Shown here one piece after another: positions 23,998 through 33,663 of a DNA stretch of 64,000 nucleotides. The stretch lies in the NCBI GenBank assembly GCA_944326265.1, contig CALVDE010000018.1, positions 1 through 64,000 on the forward strand. Direction: 5' to 3'. Position numbers and translations under genes: made by a program. The notes beneath the pieces are model-generated. The model saw only the letters and a list, made by a program, of their open reading frames with translations. It did not search any database and was not told where the DNA came from. The DNA comes from an uncultured Bacteroidales bacterium (GTDB lineage Bacteria; Bacteroidota; Bacteroidia; Bacteroidales; UBA932). The stretch's first letter is position 1; the number at the start of each line of letters is the position of its first letter.

Positions 23998-25881
23998 GTG
24001 AGAAAAGCATTTTTTGTATTATCTGTTTGTTCAGCGGCCCTGGTTTTCACGGCATGTCAGAAGCCGGATACCAAGGAGCCCGTCAATCCGGATGCTCCGT
24101 CGATAACGCTCGGCATCCAGGGCAATCTTCAGGTTCCCCTCGAGGGCGGTCTGGCCGAGATTCCCTATGAGATCGTCAATCCTGTGGACGGCGGCAAGAT
24201 ATCCGCAGTCTCTTCCGAGGACTGGGCCGGGGAGTTCAACTATGACACTGATGGCGTGGTTGCATTCACCGTTCAGGAGAACGAGGAGACCGAGGCCAGA
24301 AGCACCATCGTCACCCTTACCTACACCTACGGCGGGGGCGAGACCGTGACCGCTCAGGTCAATGTAGTCCAGGACGGTGCGGTGCCTTACGATTATGTGT
24401 ATGAGGATCTGCCTATCTTCACCGGTACGTATTTCAGTTCCAACGGACCTTCAGGAGAGGTCAACTACTACACCGTCATCTCCGATAAGGATCTTCTGAT
24501 GGGAACGTACCTCGATGCGGGCGGCACGTATTATGTCCTGGACCTGTATTCGACTACTGAGGGAGAGGGAGAGAGCCTGCTTCCTCCCGCCGGAACCTAC
24601 ACCCTCGCCGCGTATGAGGACTGCGGAGATATGACTTTCTCCGTGGACTATTCGCTCGGAGCCTCTCTGGACGATGACGGCAATACCATCTTCGAGTCCG
24701 TATTCTCAGCCGGAACGGTGACCGTATCCTACGAGGGCAGCAATATGGTGATAGTGGCGGACCTGGTGGATGAGACCGGCAAGAAGCACTATGCCACCTA
24801 CAACGGCTCTGCGTCCTATTTCGACTACAACGGAGGCAACAATCCCGGTATCGGCGGCGATATAGACTTCACTGCCGCGACGGCGGTCGCCGGATACATC
24901 AATGACAGGGAAGGGGTGATGGAGGTCAATATCAACCTGACCGACATGGAGGTCCTGCCCGACGGTACTGTTATTCCTCCCGGTACGATTCTCTATCTCA
25001 ATCTCTTCATGCCCTTAAACGAGGAAGGCGAGCTGATGACCGGCAGCTATACGGCAGCGGGCGACGGTGCCTCCGGTACGTTCTTCCCCGGTGAGATGGT
25101 GGATTTCATGGGAGTAGTGTATCCGCTTGGAACGTATGTCATGAGTGTTGACGAAGCCGGAATGTCTGTCTACGGCATGATATCCGACGGTACGGTCGAA
25201 ATATCCGGAAGCGGCGGGCAGATAACCCTCGTATGCGACCTGGTGACATCCGACGGAAGCAGGGTGACTTGTGATTACACCGGCGAGCTTCCCGTGCAGA
25301 ATATTCCCGGTCCGTTCTCTACCCTTACAGGTGACTATACCCTCGACCTGGAGGGTTGCGAAAGCGGTGAGGCCGTGTATTACGGAGATTATTATGAGAC
25401 AGGCGGAGGCAACTGGTACATCACCATAACCCCTGACTACACTACGGATTACGACGGTTTCCAGGTAGATCTCGTGGCTGAGGGCATGGATTATGAGGAC
25501 GGTATCCCGAGCGGGACATATACAGTATCTCCCAACGGATATCCCGAGCCCGGCCAGTATCTTGAGGGCTATATGACCTCCACCAATATAGGCGGAACAA
25601 TGTTCCTCGGCGGTTTCACGGCTGGCGGTTATGTGTCCGAGTTCGCTCCTGCTACATCGGGTGACCTGGTGATCACTAATCACGGTGACGGTACCTACAC
25701 GTTCTCGTTCGAGTTCCTGGATGACAAGGGCAATACCTGGGACGGCGAGTGGACGGGTCCCATGGAGCTTCAGAACAGGAGCGCGGCTCCTTCTGCTGTC
25801 CGCAGATCATCTCTCTCCGTAGAGGGCACGGCTCCCGGATTCTCTTTCAGCGTTCCTGCTGCCGGCAAGATTAGGCTTTAG
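23998..25881 (+). CDS. BACON-domain surface lipoprotein with three tandem beta modules (paralogue 2)
   Basis: This 627-aa protein has the same layout as paralogue 1: signal peptide with lipobox LVFTACQ (Cys20), BACON-like domain, and three beta-rich modules. The BACON part is nearly identical at the DNA level, while the middle modules differ strongly (for example TYFSSNGPSGEVNYY against TYYGDMYGNNGENNY). The only start that includes the signal peptide is GTG 23998, just after the terminator of the upstream gene. A TAATTTTTG at 23985-23993 resembles a promoter but would place the transcription start on the GTG, so either the message is nearly leaderless or expression depends on read-through. 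Confidence 0.78.
   Translation: MRKAFFVLSVCSAALVFTACQKPDTKEPVNPDAPSITLGIQGNLQVPLEGGLAEIPYEIVNPVDGGKISAVSSEDWAGEFNYDTDGVVAFTVQENEETEARSTIVTLTYTYGGGETVTAQVNVVQDGAVPYDYVYEDLPIFTGTYFSSNGPSGEVNYYTVISDKDLLMGTYLDAGGTYYVLDLYSTTEGEGESLLPPAGTYTLAAYEDCGDMTFSVDYSLGASLDDDGNTIFESVFSAGTVTVSYEGSNMVIVADLVDETGKKHYATYNGSASYFDYNGGNNPGIGGDIDFTAATAVAGYINDREGVMEVNINLTDMEVLPDGTVIPPGTILYLNLFMPLNEEGELMTGSYTAAGDGASGTFFPGEMVDFMGVVYPLGTYVMSVDEAGMSVYGMISDGTVEISGSGGQITLVCDLVTSDGSRVTCDYTGELPVQNIPGPFSTLTGDYTLDLEGCESGEAVYYGDYYETGGGNWYITITPDYTTDYDGFQVDLVAEGMDYEDGIPSGTYTVSPNGYPEPGQYLEGYMTSTNIGGTMFLGGFTAGGYVSEFAPATSGDLVITNHGDGTYTFSFEFLDDKGNTWDGEWTGPMELQNRSAAPSAVRRSSLSVEGTAPGFSFSVPAAGKIRL
24040..24374 (+). repeat. Direct repeat, copy 2 (BACON-encoding block)
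   Basis: Copy 2 of the 335-bp block at 22021-22355, with two mismatches. A second similar block is shared further downstream (25591-25757 against 23578-23744, offset 2013 bp), while the sequence between the two blocks is clearly divergent. Confidence 0.9.
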
Positions 25882-25967
25882 GCATACGTCCGGTACGTGA
25901 CTTTCAGATCAGAGGCTGCGTCAGAAGTCCTTTTGAGGGCTCGGGCGCAGTCTCTTTCTGTTTTGCA

Positions 25968-25997
25968 TTTGGCATTTGCGAAAAAATTGTAACTTTG
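25968..25997 (+). promoter_or_regulatory. Promoter of tRNA-Leu
   Basis: TTTG at 25968-25971, an 18-nt spacer and TAACTTTG at 25990-25997 fit TTTG-N19-TAnnTTTG closely. The element lies 17 bp upstream of the tRNA. The remaining 25882-25967 segment holds no gene. Confidence 0.7.
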
Positions 25998-26014
25998 CAG
26001 CCTGTTCCAGAACT

Positions 26015-26100
26015 GCTCGAGTGGTGGAATAGGTAGACACGCAGGACTTAAAATCCTGTGGGCAGCAATGTCCGTACGGGTTCGATTCCCGTCTCGAGCA
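26015..26100 (+). tRNA. tRNA-Leu (TAA)
   Basis: The acceptor stem is GCTCGAG/CTCGAGC with A as discriminator at 26100. The anticodon stem CAGGA/TCCTG encloses loop CTTAAAA, giving anticodon TAA (26049-26051). A class II variable arm and the T-loop GGTTCGATTCC are present. CCA is not encoded. Confidence 0.96.
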
Positions 26101-26101
26101 C

Positions 26102-26128
26102 AAAAAGCCGGTGAAAGCCGGCTTTTTT
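26102..26128 (+). terminator. Intrinsic terminator of tRNA-Leu
   Basis: AAAAAGCCGG pairs with CCGGCTTTTT across a short loop, giving a perfect hairpin running into a T-tract directly after the tRNA. Confidence 0.85.
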
Positions 26129-26238
26129 GTGCTCGGGACGCTTCGCTGCCCTTGTCAGACCCCCACCAAACTGATTGAAAATACGAGTCTTGTATTTATA
26201 GGGTGCTCTTCTGCTTACCGTTGCTTCGTATTCCACGA

Positions 26239-26268
26239 TTGCCTTTTCAAAAAATAGTCTTAATTTTG
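26239..26268 (+). promoter_or_regulatory. Promoter of the beta-propeller lipoprotein gene
   Basis: TTG at 26239-26241, 19 nt, then TAATTTTG at 26261-26268 fits the Bacteroidetes promoter pattern. The leader to ATG 26299 is about 25 nt. Confidence 0.6.
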
Positions 26269-26298
26269 AAGACAGTAGCAACTGAATTCTGAATAATT

Positions 26299-27242
26299 AT
26301 GAAAGCAGGAAATTTTCGCAGATGTTTGTTTATGACGGTGGCTGGAGCGGCCATGATACTGGCGGCGGCAGGCTGTGGTGACGGGCGGAAGGTGCCGGAG
26401 AATTCGCTGGCGTTCGCGGACGTGGTGTATGTGGAGGACGGGTATCCGGTGACTTGGGAACTGGCCCAGGGGGATACGCTGGCTCTTCCGGTGCTGGGGG
26501 TGAGTGATTTTGTGATAAAGGACTCGCTGCTGATAGTGAGCAATAACGACAACGCCGGACGGGTGACGGTCCTCAGTCTGGACGGCGGGACGGTCTACGG
26601 GAAGTTCCTGCGAATGGGACGCGGCCCGGGCGAGATAGTAAGTTTCAATGGGGTGAGCAGTGTGCAGTTCAGCTACAAGGAGGACGGTCATCTGACGGCC
26701 TGCTGGACGGATTATGCGGGAAATCTGGTGGAATGGGATGTGACGGCCTCAATAGAGAACGGGCGGACTGAGCTGGCATCGAGGAGTCTTGAGCTGCAGG
26801 ATTCACCGTGGTTGCTGAGTGCAGTTCCTCTTGACGGGCAGGAGTATCTGATAGTACACGCCGGTGCGGACCGCAGTTCCATAAACCGCTTTATCCTTAC
26901 CTCAGACGGGGAAAGGAGGACGACACCTACGGTGACAGGGTGGACGACATCTCGTCCGTGGAGTACGACAGCGATGCCAGGCTGGCTCTCCGGCCCAAGG
27001 CTTACCCGGACTTCATATCTGTCCTGCATTGGCTCAGGGAACCCGAGGTTAAGCAATACGTCCGCCTGTTCAGCTATGAGGGAGAACCGCTAGCCGAGAT
27101 ACCTCTGCCGGAAGGGGGTATTTTCTTCGATATGGACATTCCAGGCGGATGCCTCTACGTCCTGATATCAGGTCAGGAGCTTCTGATAAGGTACGATGTC
27201 TCCGGCCTTCTGGAGGACATTATTCCAGCACCGGAACAGTGA
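26299..27242 (+). pseudogene. Frameshifted 6-bladed beta-propeller lipoprotein (BF3164-like)
   Basis: The first ~205 codons encode a lipoprotein signal (LAAAGCGDG) and propeller blades with the motif FLRMGRGPGEI that is typical of 6-bladed beta-propeller proteins of Bacteroidetes. At the run GGGG (26908-26911) the sense frame switches: frame 1 continues as low-complexity nonsense to a stop at 27093, while the -1 frame continues sensibly (KEDDTYGDRVDDISSVEYD ...) to 27242. Adding one G in this run would restore a 314-aa protein. This is either a recent pseudogene or a homopolymer sequencing error. Promoter and signal peptide are intact, which favours a recent event. Confidence 0.8.
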
Positions 27243-27864
27243 CAAACTGAGTGTCCGGCCATTCACGGGCGAGTACATCGCGGATGTAGCCCTCGGTATC
27301 GCGGCTGATGCGGTCGTCCTCATCTCGCGGGAAGAGGTTGTAGGCTACGGTGTGCAGACGGATACGGCGGGCGCGGATGGCTTCCAACCCTAAGAGAAAA
27401 TGGTTGATGCTGCCCAGTCGGCCCGATGTCACGTAGATGAGCGGATATCCTTTCCGGGCGATGTAGTCGATAGTCAGCAGCTGCCTGGTCAGGGGCACCA
27501 TCAGGCCGCCGGCTCCTTCAAGCAGCACTGCGTCGTACCGGCGGCTGAGTTCCACGGTGGCCCTTTCTATTCCGGCCAGATCTATCGGTCTTCCGTCTAT
27601 CTCGGCGGCAAGGTGAGGCGAGCACGGGTAGGAGAATATCTCGGGCATTGTCAGCCTCTCGCGGTCCTCGGGCAGCAGTCCGCATCCCATGAGCCTGCGG
27701 TGCAGCTCTATGTCCTCCGACATGCCTGTATTACCTGTCTGAATGAGTTTCTGGGTGATGGTGCGCCTGCCCTCGGAGTTCCAGGTGCGGGCGATATAGC
27801 CGGTGGCGTAGCTTTTCCCGATATTGGTGTCGATTCCGCTTACGAAATATACGTTGTCAGTCAT
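27220..27864 (-). CDS. bioD: Dethiobiotin synthetase
   Basis: This ~214-aa enzyme performs ATP- and CO2-dependent closure of 7,8-diaminopelargonic acid to dethiobiotin. The P-loop reads GIDTNIGKS (family GTDTxxGKT). LIQTGN, the LLEGAGGLMVPL segment and VTSGRLGSINH match the family. Met at 27864 is chosen: it follows the bioC stop by 4 bp, whereas an upstream Met at 27885 lies inside bioC. It is the last gene of the bio operon, and its 3' end overlaps the convergent beta-propeller pseudogene by 23 bp. Confidence 0.95.
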   Translation of the reverse strand: MTDNVYFVSGIDTNIGKSYATGYIARTWNSEGRRTITQKLIQTGNTGMSEDIELHRRLMGCGLLPEDRERLTMPEIFSYPCSPHLAAEIDGRPIDLAGIERATVELSRRYDAVLLEGAGGLMVPLTRQLLTIDYIARKGYPLIYVTSGRLGSINHFLLGLEAIRARRIRLHTVAYNLFPRDEDDRISRDTEGYIRDVLAREWPDTQFVTVPVLE

Positions 27865-27868
27865 GGCT

Positions 27869-28624
27869 TCAGTCTTTTTTTGCAATCATGTAAACAGGGT
27901 GATAGGTGAGCGGCACGCTTCCGTCACCGGCTCCGTATCTGGAGGAGTATTCTGCGGAGAAGTCAGCCAGCCGTCCCGGGGTCCAGCGTGTGCGGACAAT
28001 GCCTGTGACTCCTGTGTGTTTCAGATGGCGCATGATGTCGGTCGCGGAGGGGAAATTCAGCACTATGCGCTCATCATGCAGCAGCAGTGTCTCAAGTCCG
28101 GCATCGGAGAGCATCCGTCTGAGCTGATGCACTGACGGGTATTCGAGTCCGCTGCCTGTGATGCTCCTGATCTCGTGGAGATTGTCGGGCCCGAATGTGC
28201 TTATGGCCAGTGTGCCGCCGGATACCAGCAGGCTGCGGCAGTGTCTGATGAAATCTTCCGGATGCTCGAGCCATTGCAGTACCGAGCAGGAGGTAATGAG
28301 TTCCTGCCCCTCGGGCAGGCGGCACTGCTCGGCATCTCCTGCCAGAAATTCCAGGCCGGGGAGGGACAGCACGTCATCCAGGGCTTCGCGGACTTCGGGA
28401 CAGATGTCGTTGAGGGTCATCCGTGCAGGATGGAAATGCTGCATGAAGAGGCGGGTAAATGTGCCTGTGCCGCAGCCGATCTCCAGTACGCTGGCCGGGC
28501 ATTCCCTCACCAGTGGCCTGAGCATAAGGCACATCCGCCCGGCTATCATCTGCTGGGCCCGGGCATATTCGGCATAGCTGCGTACCGAGCGGGCGAAGCG
28601 GCGGCGTATCAGAGTCTTGTCCAT
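27869..28624 (-). CDS. bioC: Malonyl-ACP O-methyltransferase
   Basis: This 251-aa SAM-dependent methyltransferase starts biotin synthesis by masking malonyl-ACP as a methyl ester so that the fatty acid synthase can extend it to pimeloyl-ACP methyl ester. Motif I is VLEIGCGTGTFTRLF (residues ~45-60); the post-I acidic segment is MTLNDICPE; motif with Q-W-L is SCSVLQWLEHPEDFI. The N-terminal FARSVRSYAEYARAQ matches BioC. It overlaps bioG by 16 bp. Confidence 0.95.
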   Translation of the reverse strand: MDKTLIRRRFARSVRSYAEYARAQQMIAGRMCLMLRPLVRECPASVLEIGCGTGTFTRLFMQHFHPARMTLNDICPEVREALDDVLSLPGLEFLAGDAEQCRLPEGQELITSCSVLQWLEHPEDFIRHCRSLLVSGGTLAISTFGPDNLHEIRSITGSGLEYPSVHQLRRMLSDAGLETLLLHDERIVLNFPSATDIMRHLKHTGVTGIVRTRWTPGRLADFSAEYSSRYGAGDGSVPLTYHPVYMIAKKD

Positions 28625-29289
28625 AGCTCATCCTCATACAGCAGCCGTCTGAACAGGCCGGCATCGTAGTGTGCTGCATCTGTGTCTGTTATCGGTACGT
28701 TCAATTCTTCCCAGGCTTGGTGCTGACCGGCGGGCGGGAATATCATGTCCCGGCCTCCTACGAGGGCCTTGTCCCATCTTAAAGGACTTGAAACGGTGTT
28801 CCTGGCCCTGTCGCCTATGGCGGCAAGCTCGTCGCGCAGCTCCTCCGCACTTCGGTTAAGACCGCAGGCGAGCAGACTTTCAAGAGTCTCGGACGAGCCG
28901 CACATCCTCCGGCGGAATTTGGCCAGAGTCCGCTCGGAAAGGCCGTTGAGGGTACCGTCAAATATGGCCGCAGGGATACCTCTGCCGTCATCTATGGGAA
29001 AGGGAGTGCCGTTCACGGCCAGCCTCGGACCGTTTACCATGCCTGCCTCACCCAGTGCCTTTCCGGCAGCCCACACACCCATGGACCAGGCCAGCAGACT
29101 TATCCTGCCGTATCCGCGCAGCAGATCCGGGTCCAGAGTCATGTCCCGGTAGTCCCACAGTATCAGTATGTCCCTGCCCGGGCCCGTGTCTGAGCCGGGG
29201 ATGAACATGCCAGGCTCGCTTCCCCAGCCGGAGAAGAACAGCAGCAGCTCGGAGCTGTCTGGGCGATGTCTTAGAAAGGTGTGTCTCAT
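28609..29289 (-). CDS. bioG: Pimeloyl-ACP methyl ester esterase, BioG type
   Basis: This 226-aa alpha/beta hydrolase frees pimeloyl-ACP after two elongation rounds. The nucleophile Ser69 lies in LLAWSMGVWAA. The early segment ELLLFFSGWGSEPGMF and the late His in DAAHYD complete a likely catalytic set. It matches the BioG (DUF452) family rather than BioH. It overlaps bioF by 4 bp (ATGA) and bioC by 16 bp, consistent with translational coupling. Confidence 0.92.
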   Translation of the reverse strand: MRHTFLRHRPDSSELLLFFSGWGSEPGMFIPGSDTGPGRDILILWDYRDMTLDPDLLRGYGRISLLAWSMGVWAAGKALGEAGMVNGPRLAVNGTPFPIDDGRGIPAAIFDGTLNGLSERTLAKFRRRMCGSSETLESLLACGLNRSAEELRDELAAIGDRARNTVSSPLRWDKALVGGRDMIFPPAGQHQAWEELNVPITDTDAAHYDAGLFRRLLYEDELWTRL

Positions 29290-30446
29290 ATACTGTCGCA
29301 GAGTCGGTCCATATCCTCATCCGTGAGGCCGGCTGTAAGGGAAAAACGCAGTCGGGAAGTGCCTTCGGGCACAGTCGGCGGCCTTATAGGCAGGACGTAG
29401 AAGCCCTTGCGCCGCATGTCCTCGGCTTTGAGGACGGCATCTGCCGCCGGACCTGTGACGAGCGGCACTATATGGCTTTCGGAGGGAGTCCCGAATCCTT
29501 TTGCCTGTAGGGCCTGTCTGAATTGTGCAGAGTGCCGTTGCAGCCTCTCACGCTGCCCCTTGAAGCCGGAGAGCCGTTCCATGACGAACAGAGTCCAGGC
29601 CATGTTGAGCGGAGGCAGGGCGGTGGTGAAGATAAGGGTACGCATCCGGTTGACCAGATACTCCTTGATGACCCGGTCGCAGATGACGAATGCTCCTGTC
29701 GAGGCCAGGGCCTTGCCGAATGTGCCGCACAGCAGGTCTATGTCCGCGATGCAGCCGGTCTCCTCGGCCAGTCCCAGGCCGCGCTCTCCGCGTACTCCTA
29801 CGGCGTGGGCCTCGTCCACATAGAGCATAATTTTGTCCCGGCGGCGTTTCAGCTCTGTCAGCCGCCGCAGCGGTGCCGTATCTCCGTCCATGCTGAATAT
29901 GCTTTCGGTGACTATGATTATCCTGTCGCAGCCGGAGTACTCCTTTTCTATCAGTGTCTCCAGCTGGCCGTAGTCCTGATGCCGGTAGCGTATGCAGCGG
30001 GCTCCGCTCAGGCGGATGCCGTCGATGAGACTGGCGTGTATCAGCTTGTCGGCCAGGATGAGCGTATCTTTGCCGCACAGGGCTGGGAGGATGCCGGCAT
30101 TCATATGGTAGCCGCTGCTGAGCACCAGAGCCTCTTCCCGTCCATAAAGGGAGACCAGAGTATCCTCAAGGGCACTGAACACTCCGAAATTGCCGGTCAG
30201 CAGGCGGGAGGAGGACGAGGACAGCGGCAGCTGTTTGCCGGTGTCCCTGAGCCATTCACGGAACTCCTTCATCAGAGCGGTGTCGGAGGCCAGCCCGAGA
30301 TAGTCGTTGGAGGACAGATTGAGCATCCGCTGTCCTCCGCTGAGGATCCAGCGGCCCTCATGCAGGCCGGACGGCAGTATCCGCAGATTGCCGGAGGCTT
30401 TCAGAGCATCCAGCTCCTCCGCATATTTCTCATATATAGCTCTCAT
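29286..30446 (-). CDS. bioF: 8-amino-7-oxononanoate synthase
   Basis: This 386-aa PLP enzyme of the alpha-oxoamine synthase family condenses pimeloyl-ACP with L-alanine. [14 protein letters not shown] near residue 40, [21 protein letters not shown] around 205-225 and the PLP lysine segment [14 protein letters not shown] are canonical. It overlaps bioA and bioG by 4 bp each. Confidence 0.96.
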   Translation of the reverse strand: MRAIYEKYAEELDALKASGNLRILPSGLHEGRWILSGGQRMLNLSSNDYLGLASDTALMKEFREWLRDTGKQLPLSSSSSRLLTGNFGVFSALEDTLVSLYGREEALVLSSGYHMNAGILPALCGKDTLILADKLIHASLIDGIRLSGARCIRYRHQDYGQLETLIEKEYSGCDRIIIVTESIFSMDGDTAPLRRLTELKRRRDKIMLYVDEAHAVGVRGERGLGLAEETGCIADIDLLCGTFGKALASTGAFVICDRVIKEYLVNRMRTLIFTTALPPLNMAWTLFVMERLSGFKGQRERLQRHSAQFRQALQAKGFGTPSESHIVPLVTGPAADAVLKAEDMRRKGFYVLPIRPPTVPEGTSRLRFSLTAGLTDEDMDRLCDSI

Positions 30447-31744
30447 GCCGGTATTTCTTTTACTATTTTCAGCATTCTGGAGGTCAGCACGGACAACTCT
30501 CCGGGTTCAATGATGAAGGGCGGCATGGTGTATACCAGCCTTCCGAAGGGCCTGAGCCAGATGCCTTCCTCTACGAAACGCTTCTGCATCCAGGCCATGT
30601 CCACCGGCTGCTTCATCTCCAGTACTCCTATGGCCCCGAGCACCCTCACGTCCGCTACCGACTGTATCCGGCGTGCGGGAGCGAGCTCTTCCCTCAGCTG
30701 CGCCTCTATCCTGCGCACCTTCTCCTGCCAGCCGCCCTCTAGCAGCAGGCGGGTGGATGCTATGGCGACGGAGCAGGCCAGCGGATTGCCCATGAAGGTG
30801 GGTCCGTGCATGAATACCCTCGGGTCGTGCGAGGAGATGGTGTCCGCCACCAGGTCATTGGCCAGCACCGCCGAGAAAGTCATGTAGCCTCCGGTGAGGG
30901 CCTTGCCGATGCACATGATGTCCGGCTCCACTCCGGCGTGCTCCCAGGCGAAGAGCTTCCCTGTGCGGCCGAATCCGGTGGCTATCTCGTCGAATATCAG
31001 CAGCAGTCCGTGCTCCCGGCAGAGGGCGGCCGCCTCCCGCAGGTACTGGGGATGGTAGAACCGCATTCCGCCGGCTCCCTGCACTATCGGTTCGAGGATA
31101 AGGGCCGCTATGCCCTTTCCGTGCTGCTCTATAATCTCCCGCAGCGGGTCTATGTCGTGTGGGTCCCAGCCCCCGTCGAAACGGCTGTGGGGCGAGGGAG
31201 CGAAGTACCTAACCGGCAGGGCCGAGCCGAAGAGGGAGTGCATCCCGGTGACAGGGTCGCATACGGACATGGCGTTCCAGGTGTCGCCGTGGTAGCCGGT
31301 GCGTATGGTCACGAAATTGGTCCGGTCAGGATGTCCGGCGGCCACCTGGTACTGCACGGCCATCTTCATGGCCACCTCCACGGCCACCGAACCGCTGTCG
31401 GCGTAGAAGATGTGGCTCATCGAGGGCGGGACAATACTCAGCAGCAGCTTGCCCAGCTCTATGGCCGGCTCATGGGTCAGCCCTCCGAACATGACGTGGG
31501 CCATGCTGTCCAGCTGCCGGCGGACGGCCTCATTGAGCACCGGATGGTTGTAGCCGTGTACGGCGCACCACCATGAGGACATGCCCTCGATAAGCTCAGT
31601 GCCGTCCTCAAGGGTTATCCGGCAGCCCCGTGCGCTGCGCACCTTGTAGGTGGGCAGGGGGGTGATGGTGGAGGTATAGGGATGCCACAGGTGGTCGTGG
31701 TCAAATGTGTCGAAGTTGGGGCTGACAGGGGTCTCAGAGTTCAT
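30443..31744 (-). CDS. bioA: Adenosylmethionine-8-amino-7-oxononanoate aminotransferase
   Basis: This 433-aa class III aminotransferase makes 7,8-diaminopelargonate, with S-adenosylmethionine as usual amino donor. Recognisable segments are [81 protein letters not shown] and the PLP lysine in [12 protein letters not shown]. It overlaps the end of bioB by 11 bp. Confidence 0.97.
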   Translation of the reverse strand: MNSETPVSPNFDTFDHDHLWHPYTSTITPLPTYKVRSARGCRITLEDGTELIEGMSSWWCAVHGYNHPVLNEAVRRQLDSMAHVMFGGLTHEPAIELGKLLLSIVPPSMSHIFYADSGSVAVEVAMKMAVQYQVAAGHPDRTNFVTIRTGYHGDTWNAMSVCDPVTGMHSLFGSALPVRYFAPSPHSRFDGGWDPHDIDPLREIIEQHGKGIAALILEPIVQGAGGMRFYHPQYLREAAALCREHGLLLIFDEIATGFGRTGKLFAWEHAGVEPDIMCIGKALTGGYMTFSAVLANDLVADTISSHDPRVFMHGPTFMGNPLACSVAIASTRLLLEGGWQEKVRRIEAQLREELAPARRIQSVADVRVLGAIGVLEMKQPVDMAWMQKRFVEEGIWLRPFGRLVYTMPPFIIEPGELSVLTSRMLKIVKEIPA

Positions 31745-32690
31745 ATCCGGCGGTTTTTATCAGTTCTTTGTCCTCGGCTACTTTTGAGCCCACTGTGGTA
31801 AGCAGGTCTCCGACTATGGCCGAGTTGATGCCTATGCGCATGGCCTCCAGCACCGTCTGACGGGAGAGTCTGGCGCGTCCGCCCGCAAAGCGCAGCCAGG
31901 CCGTGGGATGAATGAGGCGGAAAAGGGCAATGCACCGGAGAATCTCCTCCTCCGATATGGGCGGTACGTTCTCCAGCGGTGTTCCCGGAATAGGGGAGAG
32001 GATGTTCAGGGGAATGGACCGCACGTCCAGTTTCTTTAGTGTAAATGCCAGCTCAATCCTCTGCTCCCCGCTCTCGCCCATGCCTATGATGCCGCCCGAG
32101 CAGATATCCATCCCGACGCGGCGGGCAGCCTCGAGGGTCTGTATCTTCTGCTCCTGGGTGTGGGTGGTGCAGAGGGTGGGGAAAAATGAAGGAGCGGCCT
32201 CCAGGTTGCAGTGGTATCTGGTCACTCCGGCCTCGTGTAGTTTTCTCAGGCTCTCTTCGGAGAGCAGTCCGAGGGACGCGCAGAAGCTGAGTCCGCATTT
32301 TCCGCGCAGGAAACGGATCCTTGCGCAGACCTCGTCCACTTCCCGGTCGGAGAGCTTGCGGCCGCTGGTGACTATGGAGAAGCGGCCGATGCCGGCGGCT
32401 TCGTTGGCGGAGGCGTGGCGCAGGCATTCTTCTTCGGACACCAGCCCGTATTCCTGGGCTCCGGTATGGTAGTGAGCTGACTGGGCGCACCACTTGCAGT
32501 CCTCCGGGCAGCGGCCAGACTTGGCGTTGATGATCGAGCACAGGTCGAACCTTCTCGGGGCGCACTGCACGGTAATCTCCTGTGCGGCATCCAGCAGCGG
32601 CCTCAGTCCGGCCTTCTCAGCCAGCCACAACGCCTCGTCCGGACATATTTCCTGTCCGGAAAGTATCTTTTCTTTCAGGCTTTCCAGCAT
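31734..32690 (-). CDS. bioB: Biotin synthase
   Basis: This 318-aa radical SAM enzyme inserts sulfur into dethiobiotin. The [4Fe-4S] motif CPEDCKWC (Cys61, 65, 68) is present. Ligands for the second cluster are expected among the conserved Cys (for example FCASLG, YHCNLE, Arg in FAGGRARL). ATG 32690 overlaps the purN stop codon by one base, so translation is probably coupled to purN. Confidence 0.97.
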   Translation of the reverse strand: MLESLKEKILSGQEICPDEALWLAEKAGLRPLLDAAQEITVQCAPRRFDLCSIINAKSGRCPEDCKWCAQSAHYHTGAQEYGLVSEEECLRHASANEAAGIGRFSIVTSGRKLSDREVDEVCARIRFLRGKCGLSFCASLGLLSEESLRKLHEAGVTRYHCNLEAAPSFFPTLCTTHTQEQKIQTLEAARRVGMDICSGGIIGMGESGEQRIELAFTLKKLDVRSIPLNILSPIPGTPLENVPPISEEEILRCIALFRLIHPTAWLRFAGGRARLSRQTVLEAMRIGINSAIVGDLLTTVGSKVAEDKELIKTAGYEL

Positions 32691-33304
32691 CAGATCTGAT
32701 TTCGGAGTTGTGAGATGTATTTCTCAATGACCTCAGGGTAGGCACGCTCAAGTTCGTGAACTTTGGCGAAGAGTGTCTCCGGAGTGTCTTCCGGCGTGAC
32801 GGTGCAGCGGGCCTGATATATGGTCTTTCCGTGATCATACTGGTTGTCCACTACGTGTATGGTGATGCCGGACTCTTTCTCTCCGGCAGCTATTACCGCA
32901 CGGTGGACGTGGTCCCCGTACATGCCTTTTCCGCCGTAGGAAGGAAGCAGGGCCGGATGGATGTTCAGAATCCGTTCCGGGTAGGCGGCTGTCAGATATT
33001 CAGGCACTTTGAGCAGGAATCCGGCAAGTATTATGTAGTCGGTGTCCATCCCGGCCAGCACATCGGTAAGTGTGCGCGTCTCTCCATTATATAATATGGA
33101 ATTGCTGCGGAACCCGGATGCCGTGAAGGTCCAGTGCGGTACGCCAAGTCTCTCGGCGCGGGTCAGCACGAAGGCATCCTTGCGGTTGCACATTACGGCT
33201 GTTGTGCGGTAGGTGTTGCGGCTTTGGGACCACTTTATGATATTTTCAGCATTAGTGCCTGAGCCTGAAGCAAATATGACAATGTTGGGAATATTTTTAC
33301 TCAT
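32690..33304 (-). CDS. purN: Phosphoribosylglycinamide formyltransferase
   Basis: This ~204-aa GART enzyme transfers a formyl group from 10-formyl-THF to GAR in purine synthesis. [16 protein letters not shown] binds the substrate phosphate; the catalytic Asn-His-Asp set is seen in [14 protein letters not shown] and [11 protein letters not shown]. Met at 33304 (MSKNIPN) is chosen over an in-frame Met 33 bp upstream. It is the first gene of the leftward purN-bio operon. No biotin or purine riboswitch or BirA-like palindrome is visible upstream. Confidence 0.95.
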   Translation of the reverse strand: MSKNIPNIVIFASGSGTNAENIIKWSQSRNTYRTTAVMCNRKDAFVLTRAERLGVPHWTFTASGFRSNSILYNGETRTLTDVLAGMDTDYIILAGFLLKVPEYLTAAYPERILNIHPALLPSYGGKGMYGDHVHRAVIAAGEKESGITIHVVDNQYDHGKTIYQARCTVTPEDTPETLFAKVHELERAYPEVIEKYISQLRNQI

Positions 33305-33420
33305 ATTTCTGAGCTTTTGGATTCCTGCAAAGTTCATAAAAATTTCATTATTTAAAAAATTATATGTTAGTTTGCAGCAAAATTTATTACAACAACTAAT
33401 TATTAACTAAAATTTAGACC

Positions 33421-33657
33421 ATGGCAGATATTGTTTCTGAAGTAACAGCCATCATCGTCAACAAACTCGGAGTTGATGAAAGCGAAGTAACCCGCAATGC
33501 AAGTTTTACCAACGATTTAGGTGCTGATTCTCTCGACACCGTTGAGCTGATTATGGAATTCGAGAAGAAATTCAATATCGAGATTCCTGATGATGCAGCC
33601 GAGAAGATATCGACAGTAGGCGAGGCCATCGACTATATTGAGGAGCATACTAAATAA
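33421..33657 (+). CDS. acpP: Acyl carrier protein
   Basis: This 78-aa acidic four-helix protein carries growing fatty acyl chains on phosphopantetheine attached to Ser37 in GADSLDTVE. Length and motif are typical. A TTAGTTTGC just upstream (near 33371) loosely resembles a Bacteroidetes -7 element. fabF follows after 6 bp. The 116-bp gap to purN is AT-rich and must contain divergent promoters. Confidence 0.98.
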   Translation: MADIVSEVTAIIVNKLGVDESEVTRNASFTNDLGADSLDTVELIMEFEKKFNIEIPDDAAEKISTVGEAIDYIEEHTK

Positions 33658-33663
33658 TTGCGC

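Noticed and set aside
33305-33420. A biotin- or purine-responsive riboswitch upstream of purN
   Set aside because: The segment is short and AT-rich, with no conserved aptamer-like stems that I can see.
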